DNA from: Gammaproteobacteria bacterium | GTDB lineage: Bacteria; Pseudomonadota; Gammaproteobacteria; SZUA-140 | Assembly (NCBI GenBank): GCA_026994735.1 | Contig: JALWQD010000220.1 | Span: 1-5,083, forward strand | DNA: 5,083 nucleotides | Direction: 5' to 3' | In this document: piece after piece, positions 1-5,083 of the stretch | Layout of the letters: every line of letters starts with the position of its first letter | Numbering within the stretch: the first letter of the stretch is position 1 | Notes under the pieces: model-generated | The model's database searches: none | What the model saw: only the letters and a program-made list of their open reading frames with translations | What the model was told of the DNA's origin: nothing | Program-made: the position numbers and the translations under genes

Positions 1-2
1 CG

Positions 3-89
3 CTACGATTGATGGTGGCAGATGCGGGTCCTTTTTACGAAAACGTGCTTTCGCATATGGCCTTCCTGCCATCAGTGTTGAGATCATGA
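3..89 (+). CDS. Possible C-terminal end of an upstream gene, function unknown
   Basis: The frame beginning at base 3 is open for 28 codons and stops at TGA 87-89. The reading is protein-like, including a stretch DAGPFYENVLSHM, and ends about 30 nt before a stem-loop with a T tract, which is where a gene end would be expected. No family can be assigned from so short a tail. A competing frame from base 2 is open to TGA 122-124 but its stop lies inside the terminator stem. The upstream gene could also be absent and this stretch non-coding, so confidence is low. Confidence 0.3.
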   Translation, partial: LRLMVADAGPFYENVLSHMAFLPSVLRS

Positions 90-119
90 TTTTCAGAAAA
101 GAGTTGTTTGCGCCCTTGC

Positions 120-148
120 GCTGACCATTGCTGTCAGCATTTTTCTTT
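120..148 (+). terminator. Rho-independent terminator of the upstream gene
   Basis: GCTGAC at 120-125 pairs perfectly with GTCAGC at 133-138 around a 7-nt loop and is followed at once by ATTTTTCTTT. On the opposite strand there is no T tract after the stem, so it acts on + strand transcripts. It would separate an upstream gene from the flagellin promoter. The stem is short (6 bp), so efficiency is uncertain. Confidence 0.55.
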
Positions 149-190
149 GCCGCCAGGTAGTCGTGGTTTTCTGCATGTCTTTTTCTTTGC
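140..190 (+). repeat. 11-bp direct repeat TTTTTCTTTGC, two copies
   Basis: TTTTTCTTTGC occurs exactly at 140-150 and again at 180-190, a 40-bp start-to-start distance, close to four helical turns. The first copy overlaps the T tract of the terminator. The second ends 21 bp before the -35 element of the flagellin promoter. The role is unknown. The low complexity of the word makes coincidence possible. Confidence 0.4.
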
Positions 191-211
191 TCCGATAACG
201 GTTGCCACCAT

Positions 212-239
212 TAAAGTCTCGCCTGCAGCTGACCGATAA
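212..239 (+). promoter_or_regulatory. Sigma-28 (FliA) promoter of fliC
   Basis: TAAAGTCT at 212-219 matches the sigma-28 -35 consensus TAAAGTTT except for one base. ACCGATAA at 232-239 matches the -10 consensus GCCGATAA except for the first base. The gap between them is 12 bp, one longer than the 11 bp usual in enteric bacteria. Transcription would begin near 245-248, giving a leader of about 100 nt before the fliC start. A late flagellar promoter is what is expected for a flagellin gene. Confidence 0.88.
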
Positions 240-257
240 GGCAGACGGGAGCGGTGA

Positions 258-278
258 ATATTTCCTCATTGGAAGTAT
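258..278 (+). other. Stem-loop near the 5' end of the fliC leader
   Basis: ATATTTCC at 258-265 pairs with GGAAGTAT at 271-278 (7 Watson-Crick pairs and one G-U) around the loop TCATT. It would lie about 10 nt from the predicted transcript start. Such 5' stem-loops stabilise some long-lived bacterial mRNAs, which would suit an abundant flagellin message. That role is inferred from position only. The right arm includes a GGA, the core of CsrA/RsmA sites, but here it is in the stem rather than the loop. Confidence 0.4.
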
Positions 279-333
279 ATCCGCTAAGAATGACGACACC
301 GGCCCGTGTTGCTTGCGTGTCACGGTGTAAGCT

Positions 334-337
334 GGAG
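334..337 (+). promoter_or_regulatory. Ribosome binding site of fliC
   Basis: GGAG lies 9 nt before the ATG at 347. The alternative in-frame GTG at 254 has no ribosome site at proper distance that would also be within the transcript, because the sigma-28 start is predicted at about 245-248. This site therefore decides the start at 347. Confidence 0.8.
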
Positions 338-346
338 ATATCGACC

Positions 347-1798
347 ATGCCACAGATTATTAATACAAACGTTGCCTCACTGACTGCGCAGCGTAACCTC
401 AACCGTACCCAGTCAGACATGTCGACTGCCTTGACCCGCCTGTCTTCAGGTCTGCGAATCAATAGTGCCAAAGATGATGCCGCAGGTCTTGGTATTGCCC
501 AGCGTATGACCTCACAGATTCGAGGCCTGGATCAGTCGATTCGTAATGCCAATGATGCGGTATCACTGTCACAGACCGCTGAAGGTGCATTGAGTACCGG
601 CAGTGACCTGCTGCAGCGTGTGCGTGAACTGGCCGTTCAGTCTGCCAATGCGACCAACTCAGCGTCAGACCGCCAGTCAATCAACTCGGAAGTTTCCCAG
701 TTGATAGGCGAGCTGGATCGTGTTGCCCAGACGACGGAATTCAATGGCACGAAATTGCTCGATGGTACTTTTGGTACGGCTGCTTTCCAGATTGGCGCCA
801 ATGAAGGGCAGACGATTATTGCCACTACCGGCAACTTCCGTACCAGCCAGTACGGCAACTACCGGGCCACAGGAACCGCTACCTCGGCCAATACCGTGGC
901 CGCTGCCGGCTCTGAAACATCCCGTGCTGCGACTGCCCAGGCGATTACCATCAATGGTGCTCTCGGCTCATCAACAATTACACCTGCGACCAGTTCATCG
1001 GCCAAGGCTGTGGCAGAAAAGATCAATAATGTTACCGGCACCACCGGTGTGACAGCGACAGCGAATACCGAACTCGATATCAGTTTTAGTGCTGCTGGTT
1101 CCTATACCCTGAATGTGAGCTCGGATAATACGTCGGCACAGACAATCTCCTTCTCGCTGACTGCTACCTCGGGTTCAGCCGGTCTGACAGGCGCCCTGAA
1201 TGCCATTAATGATGTCTCATCAAAGACGGGCGTCACTGCTGAGTTGAATGCTGCCGGCACGGCCATCACTTTGACCAATGCCTCGGGTAATGATATCAAG
1301 ATCCAGGATACGGCGACGGCAAATGCCGGTAATGTTACCGTTGGTACGGTGACTCTGACGGCTGATTCTGTTGCTGAAGGCACAATTGTTACCGGTCAGG
1401 TTCTGCTCAATTCCGAGAAGTCCTACAGTGTCACCGAAGCAACTGGCGGCAATTTCTTTGCTTCCAGTGCGACAGCTGCACTGCAGTCGGTGTCAACGAT
1501 TGATGTTTCGTCGGTTGATGGCGCCAATGCCGCTCTGAGTATTGTCGATAGTGCGCTGACAACCATTGTCAGTCAGCGAGCTGATTTCGGTGCTTTGCAG
1601 AATCGACTCGAATCGACAATCTCAAATCTTTCTGTCAGTTCCGAAAACCTCAGTGCTGCCCGTTCGCGAATCCAGGATACGGATTTCGCCAAGGAAACAG
1701 CGATGATGACTCGAGCACAGATCCTGCAACAGGCCGGTGTCTCGATTATCCAGCAGGCCAACCAGCTGCCACAGCTGGCCCTGTCATTGCTGCGGTAA
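347..1798 (+). CDS. fliC: Flagellin, filament subunit
   Basis: This is the 483-residue flagellin that polymerises into the external flagellar filament after export through the flagellar type III apparatus. Residues 1-140 are the conserved N-terminal D0/D1 helices (start MPQIINTNVASLTAQRNLNR, then RLSSGLRINSAKDDAAGLGI at 31-50). Residues 385-483 are the conserved C-terminal D1/D0 part, ending in the typical QLALSLLR. QRVRELAVQ at 90-98 matches the TLR5-recognised segment of Salmonella flagellin. The middle (about 170-385) is variable, rich in Ala, Thr and Ser, and holds two flagellin-IN-like repeats. The start at 347 is chosen because the conserved N-terminus begins there. An in-frame GTG at 254 would add 31 unrelated residues including the only two cysteines. 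Transcription is expected from the sigma-28 promoter at 212-239. The C-terminal helix is the region bound by FliS in studied species. Confidence 0.97.
   Translation: MPQIINTNVASLTAQRNLNRTQSDMSTALTRLSSGLRINSAKDDAAGLGIAQRMTSQIRGLDQSIRNANDAVSLSQTAEGALSTGSDLLQRVRELAVQSANATNSASDRQSINSEVSQLIGELDRVAQTTEFNGTKLLDGTFGTAAFQIGANEGQTIIATTGNFRTSQYGNYRATGTATSANTVAAAGSETSRAATAQAITINGALGSSTITPATSSSAKAVAEKINNVTGTTGVTATANTELDISFSAAGSYTLNVSSDNTSAQTISFSLTATSGSAGLTGALNAINDVSSKTGVTAELNAAGTAITLTNASGNDIKIQDTATANAGNVTVGTVTLTADSVAEGTIVTGQVLLNSEKSYSVTEATGGNFFASSATAALQSVSTIDVSSVDGANAALSIVDSALTTIVSQRADFGALQNRLESTISNLSVSSENLSAARSRIQDTDFAKETAMMTRAQILQQAGVSIIQQANQLPQLALSLLR
1001..1303 (+). repeat. Two flagellin-IN-like repeats in the FliC variable domain
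   Basis: Residues about 219-256 and 281-319 of FliC align with each other as IN-[ND]-V-x3-TGVTA-x2-N, followed by a beta-strand-like segment (AVAEKINNVTGTTGVTA against GALNAINDVSSKTGVTA). This pattern is the flagellin hook-IN motif found in the surface-exposed part of many flagellins and in FliD. The protein repeat is diverged at the DNA level, so it is not a recent duplication. Confidence 0.6.
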
Positions 1799-1813
1799 TC
1801 AGTCTTTGAGTGT

Positions 1814-1843
1814 TATCCCCCGGAGGTTTATCTCCGGGGGATA
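1814..1843 (+). terminator. Strong GC-rich stem-loop after fliC
   Basis: TATCCCCCGGAG at 1814-1825 pairs perfectly with CTCCGGGGGATA at 1832-1843 (12 bp) around the loop GTTTAT. It begins 15 nt after the fliC stop. The bases after it (TTCATAGCAG) do not form a real T tract, so it may be a poor intrinsic terminator. It may instead protect the 3' end of the flagellin mRNA from exonucleases. Either way it would lower flaG expression relative to fliC. Confidence 0.7.
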
Positions 1844-1939
1844 TTCATAGCAGTATCTCCTCAATTCCGGGTGTTTCGTTATATTGTCCATAAGCGATGA
1901 TGGCGAAAGCTGATGGAAAAGATGTCGTGAGGTGAAACG

Positions 1940-2335
1940 ATGACAACTTTATTCAATATGATGGCCCTTGATTTTTCTTCAGGGCATTCGTCAGCCAAGA
2001 GTGTCGTCATGTCATCGGCCTATTCGTCGGCCAATACAGACGTCGTCTTTGTACGGAATAACGATAATGCCGAGCCGGTAATTCAGACAATGACCGAGTC
2101 AAAACCTTCTTCCGAAACCGTAGCCGAAGCGATTGTTCAATTCCAGGAGCATGTCCAGAATTTGCGCCGTGAGCTTGAGTTCAGTTTTGATGAGCAGAGT
2201 CGCCGAGTCATTATTACCGTCCATGATGCCGATACAGGGGATGTCGTTCGGCAAATTCCTTCTGAGGAATTTATCAAGATGGCCCGTCACCTGCAGGAAA
2301 CGGAATCATCAGCAATTTTTGATAATGAGGCTTGA
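1940..2335 (+). CDS. flaG: FlaG family flagellar protein
   Basis: This is a 131-residue FlaG-family protein, somewhat typical in length for the family. The diagnostic C-terminal part is clear: LEFSFDE at 79-85, then VIITVHDADTGDVVRQIPSEE at about 90-110, close to the FlaG signature 'L.F..DE..G..vv.V.D..TGEVIRQIPsEe'. The first 60 residues are Ser-rich, low in conservation and probably disordered; residues 60-78 look helical. The ATG at 1940 has GAGGTG 5 nt upstream. FlaG loss gives altered filament length in Pseudomonas and Campylobacter, but its molecular role is not settled. It has no signal peptide, membrane segment or cysteine. No convincing promoter of its own was found in 1844-1939, so it may depend on transcription passing the stem-loop after fliC. 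Confidence 0.93.
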   Translation: MTTLFNMMALDFSSGHSSAKSVVMSSAYSSANTDVVFVRNNDNAEPVIQTMTESKPSSETVAEAIVQFQEHVQNLRRELEFSFDEQSRRVIITVHDADTGDVVRQIPSEEFIKMARHLQETESSAIFDNEA

Positions 2336-2356
2336 CTGAAGAACCTTTATTGTCTT

Positions 2357-2374
2357 TCGGCATGAAAATTGCTT
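2357..2374 (+). promoter_or_regulatory. Sigma-54 (RpoN) promoter of fliD
   Basis: CGGCAT at 2358-2363 and TTGC at 2369-2372 are separated by GAAAA and match TGGCAC-N5-TTGC at 8 of 10 bases. The invariant GG (2359-2360) and GC (2371-2372) have the exact 10-bp gap that sigma-54 requires. Transcription would start near 2384, about 36 nt before fliD. In Pseudomonas and Vibrio, fliD is a sigma-54 gene activated by FleQ/FlrA, which fits. I could not identify an enhancer site for the activator by eye. Confidence 0.7.
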
Positions 2375-2419
2375 TATAAATTTAAAAGAGAGTTTTCTGA
2401 AGCGTGGAGGTAGGGTCAA

Positions 2420-4429
2420 ATGGTCGGAATAACCTCGTCTGTTGGTCTTGGATCAGGACTGGATATTCGTGGCATTGTTGAGCAGGTCGTTGCGGCTGAA
2501 TCTGACCCGGGGCTGAATCGTGTCAATCGCAGGGAAGCACGGATCCAGGCACGATTATCTGCCCTGGGAACGTTCAAAGGAGCTTTGTCAGGGTTTCAGG
2601 GTTCTTTATCCGCAGTCAAAGGTCAACTTGATTTTAATGCCCATACGGCAGTGTCGAGCGATGATAGTGTGGTCACTGTGTCTGCGGCAAAAGGTGCCAC
2701 TGCCGGCAAATATGTGCTCAATGTGACGCAATTATCTGCCGCTCATGCGCTGACTACCGACAGCACACTGACGAATGCCCAGTTTGCCAGTACCAGCGAT
2801 CAGTTGGGGACGGGTACTTTGACCTTCAAGTTTGGCACCACAGCCTATGATGCACAAACGGACACCTATACTTCATTCAATCAGAATCCCGATAAGGGGA
2901 CGCAAACAGTTACGGTAAGCGATGGTAGTCTGGAAGGGGTTCGTGATGCCATTAACGATGCCAATATCGGGGTTTCGGCCTCAATTATCTATGATGGTAG
3001 TTATTATCGTCTGGCAATCAATGGCAAGGATGGGGCTGCCTCCAGTATGGAGGTTTCGGTTGCTGATGATGATGGCAATGGCACGGATGCAGCCGGCCTG
3101 TCACTTTTGGCTTTCAATAATACGGCTACCAATATGCAGCAGACAGTCGCTGCTCAAGATGCTCAGCTGACACTCAATGGTGTGGCCATTTCGAATCCCA
3201 GCAATGCCCTCAGTAAAACAGTCAGCGGTCTGACCATGGATCTGCAATCGCTAGGGACAGCCGTGGTTGACGTCAGTGCCAATGTCAGCGAGCCGCAGTC
3301 GGCCATTGTTAAATTTGTCAAAGGTTATAATGATCTCATCAAGACGATGAATGACTTGACGGCCTATGACCCGGAAACGCGGCGTGCAGGTGCTTTACAA
3401 GGGGAAATATCCCTGCTCACAGTGCGTTCCCAGATTCGTCAGACCTTCTCTCGCCCTATCGTTGGCCAGGAAGATTCCCCTTATCATATCCTTGCTGACA
3501 TCGGTATCAAGCTCAATAGTTCTGACGGTACGATGGAAATCGATAATGCCAAGCTTGAAGAAGCCTTGCGAACAAACCCGCAGGCGGTAGCCGCCCTGTT
3601 TGGTGAACAGGGCCAGTCGACGGACCCACTGATCAGCTATTCATCTGCGAAGGCCAATACAGTAGAAGGGCGCTATGACATCAATGTCAGTCAGTTAGCA
3701 ACGCAGGGTGACTATACCGGCTCGGCAGCAGCAAATTTAACGATAACATCCGGCACCAATGATACCTTCAATTTCCTTGTCGATGGTATTAGTGCTGCTG
3801 TCAGTCTGACACCTGGTACTTATACAGCGGCAGCATTGGTGACCGAATTGCAGACCCAGATTAATGGTGTCACTGCCTTTTCGGAAGCGGGGAAATCGGT
3901 TGTTGTCAGCGAAACTGCGGGTGTTTTTAGTGTCATGTCAATGAGCTATGGCTCGCTTTCAGCGGTTGATGTGACCGGGGGGAATGGCAAAGTGGGATTA
4001 TTTGGTGCATCTGCTGTTGCGACTCCGGGGATTGATGCTGCCGGCAGTATAGGTTCGACTGCGGCAACGGCTGAGGGTCAATCTCTGACCGGAACGGGCG
4101 CTGCTGAAGGTTTGCAATTATCCGTGACCGGCGGCGCAGTGGGCAGTCGAGGGACGTTAACGCTCTCACGTGGTTATGCCGAGCGTCTGGATATTATTCT
4201 TGATCGCATGCTCAATAGTAACGGTACCCTAGAGAGTATCAATCAGGGAATAGACAGTCAGCTTGGGCGTATCGGTGATGATCGTACGCGTTTACTCAGG
4301 CAGCGCAGCAGTTTACAGGCGCGATTGACAAAGCAATTTGTTGCTCTTGATGCCTTGGTCGGAAGACTGCGGTCAACGAGTAACAGTCTTGCCAGTCAGT
4401 TGGCGTCATTACCAAAGATTGGTGGCTAA
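2420..4429 (+). CDS. fliD: Flagellar cap protein / hook-associated protein 2
   Basis: FliD forms the cap at the filament tip and guides flagellin folding and assembly outside the cell. The 669-residue protein begins MVGITSSVGLGSGLDIRGIV, the classic FliD N-terminus, and residues 1-105 form the FliD_N domain. A flagellin-IN-like segment lies at about 161-215. The FliD_C part begins at about 245 (DAQLTLNGVAI) and runs to about 400. It is then interrupted by roughly 155 residues (401-555), and resumes at GTGAAEGLQLSVTGG (558-572), followed by coiled-coil-forming helices to 660. This makes it longer than the roughly 450-470 residues of enteric and Pseudomonas FliD. The ATG at 2420 has GGAGGT 8 nt upstream. 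It has no cysteine and no signal peptide, as usual for substrates of flagellar export. Its own sigma-54-like promoter precedes it. Confidence 0.96.
   Translation: MVGITSSVGLGSGLDIRGIVEQVVAAESDPGLNRVNRREARIQARLSALGTFKGALSGFQGSLSAVKGQLDFNAHTAVSSDDSVVTVSAAKGATAGKYVLNVTQLSAAHALTTDSTLTNAQFASTSDQLGTGTLTFKFGTTAYDAQTDTYTSFNQNPDKGTQTVTVSDGSLEGVRDAINDANIGVSASIIYDGSYYRLAINGKDGAASSMEVSVADDDGNGTDAAGLSLLAFNNTATNMQQTVAAQDAQLTLNGVAISNPSNALSKTVSGLTMDLQSLGTAVVDVSANVSEPQSAIVKFVKGYNDLIKTMNDLTAYDPETRRAGALQGEISLLTVRSQIRQTFSRPIVGQEDSPYHILADIGIKLNSSDGTMEIDNAKLEEALRTNPQAVAALFGEQGQSTDPLISYSSAKANTVEGRYDINVSQLATQGDYTGSAAANLTITSGTNDTFNFLVDGISAAVSLTPGTYTAAALVTELQTQINGVTAFSEAGKSVVVSETAGVFSVMSMSYGSLSAVDVTGGNGKVGLFGASAVATPGIDAAGSIGSTAATAEGQSLTGTGAAEGLQLSVTGGAVGSRGTLTLSRGYAERLDIILDRMLNSNGTLESINQGIDSQLGRIGDDRTRLLRQRSSLQARLTKQFVALDALVGRLRSTSNSLASQLASLPKIGG
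2669..3709 (+). repeat. Duplicated motif within FliD (N-terminal and insert copies)
   Basis: Residues 84-110 (2669-2749; key residues AK..T.GKY.LNVTQL) and residues 404-430 (3629-3709; AK..TVEGRYDINVSQL) share the pattern AK-x(4-5)-G-[KR]-Y-x2-NV-[ST]-QL. The second copy opens the large insert in the C-terminal domain. This suggests that a FliD_N/flagellin-like beta domain was duplicated or acquired inside FliD_C. The copies are diverged, so the event is old. The interval given spans from the first to the second copy. Confidence 0.55.
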
Positions 4430-4448
4430 AGTAAAAGGTGGTTTTATC

Positions 4449-4479
4449 GGGGGCGTCAATGACGATCCTTTTTTGTTTT
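4449..4479 (+). terminator. Imperfect stem-loop with T-rich tract between fliD and fliS
   Basis: CGTC (4454-4457) pairs with GACG (4461-4464) around AAT. After one G/A mismatch, GGGG (4449-4452) pairs with TCCT (4466-4469) using two G-C and two G-U pairs. TTTTTTGTTTT follows at 4469-4479. The stem is weak in the middle, so this is likely a partial terminator or attenuator that lowers fliS relative to fliD, rather than a full stop. No separate promoter for fliS was recognised in the 76-nt gap. Confidence 0.5.
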
Positions 4480-4505
4480 GCGGGGAAATGAGGAGATGAG
4501 GCAAT

Positions 4506-4928
4506 ATGAATTCAAGTCTGGCATTAGGTGAGTATCGGCGCTATGGTATCGTTAACAAGGTTGAGTCAGCCACTCCACATCGTTTGATTCAGATGCTGAT
4601 GGCGGGGGCGTTGCAGAAAATTACGGTTGCCAAGGAAGCGCTTGCCCGCCAGGATACGGCGGTGAAAGGGCAGCAGATCAGTTGGGCGATCTCCATCATT
4701 GATGGTTTGCGGGCCAGTCTGGATAAGTCGATTCCTGGCGGTGCGGCCGAGAACCTCGATGATCTTTATGAATATATGAACCGCCGTCTGCTGGAAGCTA
4801 ATTTACGTAATGAGGTTAGCTATCTCGATGAGGTCAGTGATTTATTGAATGATATTAAGGGAGCCTGGGATGCGATTCCCGAGGAAATCATTCTTGAACA
4901 TGCGAATAAGGTCAGTAATGCCACTTGA
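4506..4928 (+). CDS. fliS: Flagellin export chaperone
   Basis: FliS is a cytosolic, all-helical chaperone that binds the C-terminal D0 region of flagellin, prevents early polymerisation and delivers it to the export gate. The 140-residue product is of usual family length. Family landmarks are Y10 and Y13, VESATPHRLIQMLMAGAL (19-36), KGQQISWAISIIDGLRASLD (54-73), NLDDLYEYMNRRLLEAN (83-99) and the AW pair at 120-121. The ATG at 4506 has AGGAG 10 nt upstream; a GAGG just 4 nt upstream is too close. It lies downstream of fliD and overlaps the next gene, as in many fliDST operons. It has no cysteine. Confidence 0.96.
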   Translation: MNSSLALGEYRRYGIVNKVESATPHRLIQMLMAGALQKITVAKEALARQDTAVKGQQISWAISIIDGLRASLDKSIPGGAAENLDDLYEYMNRRLLEANLRNEVSYLDEVSDLLNDIKGAWDAIPEEIILEHANKVSNAT

Positions 4929-5083
4929 TAGCGGTCATTTGACGGCGACTACCCTCAGTGATATCGATGGCCTGACAGAAAAGATGCATGAACAGGCGAT
5001 GGCCGGTGACTGGCTTGCGCTGGCAGATTGCGCCGCTGCCCGCCAGGAGGTTATTGCTGCCATGTCATTGGCCAGTGAGCCAA
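4918..5083 (+). CDS. fliT: FliT-like flagellar chaperone, 5' part only
   Basis: An open frame starts at ATG 4918, inside the end of fliS, and continues without stop to the window edge (55 codons seen). TAAGG at 4907-4911 lies 6 nt upstream. The overlap with fliS is 11 nt, so translation is probably coupled. The segment AGDWLALADCAAARQEVI (29-46) resembles the 'G.W..l......R..li' pattern of FliT-type proteins, small helical chaperones that bind FliD in enteric bacteria, where FliT also restrains FlhDC. The position after fliS is the main support. It could instead be a lineage-specific FleP-like protein; the missing C-terminus prevents a firm choice. Confidence 0.6.
   Translation, partial: MPLDSGHLTATTLSDIDGLTEKMHEQAMAGDWLALADCAAARQEVIAAMSLASEP

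Noticed and set aside
30..55. CGAAA/TTTCG inverted repeat as a terminator
   Set aside because: The stem is only 5 bp and is not followed by a T tract; it also falls within the possible upstream coding end.
192..198. A second CCGATAA as another sigma-28 -10 element
   Set aside because: No TAAA-like -35 element is present 11-16 bp upstream, so it is not supported as a promoter.
93..471. Two overlapping minus-strand open frames of 86 codons in the fliC upstream region
   Set aside because: They lie across the promoter, leader and fliC start, show no recognisable motif and no good ribosome site, and look like chance open frames.
859..1383. Minus-strand open frames inside fliC
   Set aside because: They are shadows of the codon pattern of fliC, with no family features.
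1891..1916. TAAG-N14-GCTGATGG as a sigma-28 promoter for flaG
   Set aside because: The -35 and -10 matches are both weak and the gap is off; no GG-N10-GC sigma-54 site was found in the gap either.
2133..2339. Alternative + strand frame overlapping flaG
   Set aside because: It is a shifted reading of flaG; the flaG frame carries the conserved DADTGDVVRQIPSEE motif.
3933..4169. Minus-strand open frame inside fliD
   Set aside because: It lies wholly within fliD, is rich in Gln, Ser and Pro as expected of an antisense shadow, and has no plausible ribosome site.

Overview
This window holds a flagellar filament and cap gene block on the + strand, in the order fliC, flaG, fliD, fliS and a truncated fliT-like gene. 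The order and the protein sequences point to a polarly flagellated proteobacterium, most likely a gammaproteobacterium. Three signs support this: flagellin termini of the 'INTNVASLTAQRNLNR' type, a separate flaG between fliC and fliD, and a sigma-54-like (GG-N10-GC) promoter in front of fliD, an arrangement known from Pseudomonas and Vibrio. Base composition looks moderate. I cannot name a genus.

Layout. Positions 1-89 may be the last codons of an upstream gene of unknown function. It is followed by a small rho-independent terminator (120-148). The intergenic region then carries a clear sigma-28 (FliA) promoter (212-239) and a leader of about 100 nt with a stem-loop near its 5' end. Flagellin fliC runs 347-1798 and is followed by a very GC-rich stem-loop without a good T tract. 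flaG (1940-2335) comes next, then an 84-nt gap with the sigma-54-like promoter, fliD (2420-4429), a 76-nt gap with an imperfect stem-loop and T-rich tract, fliS (4506-4928), and the 5' part of a fliT-like gene that overlaps fliS by 11 nt and runs off the window.

How the genes work together. FliC is the filament subunit. FliS is its cytosolic export chaperone. FliD forms the cap under which FliC polymerises. FliT-family proteins are chaperones for FliD. FlaG is a small protein linked to filament length in other bacteria. Promoter types suggest fliD(-fliS-fliT) is switched on earlier, through sigma-54, and fliC later, through sigma-28, as in the Pseudomonas/Vibrio flagellar hierarchy.

I found no evidence of a mobile element, CRISPR array, RNA gene or undescribed system. 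The points most worth a second look are the large insert in FliD that repeats an N-terminal motif, the sigma-54-like promoter before fliD, and the RNA structures around fliC and between fliD and fliS.
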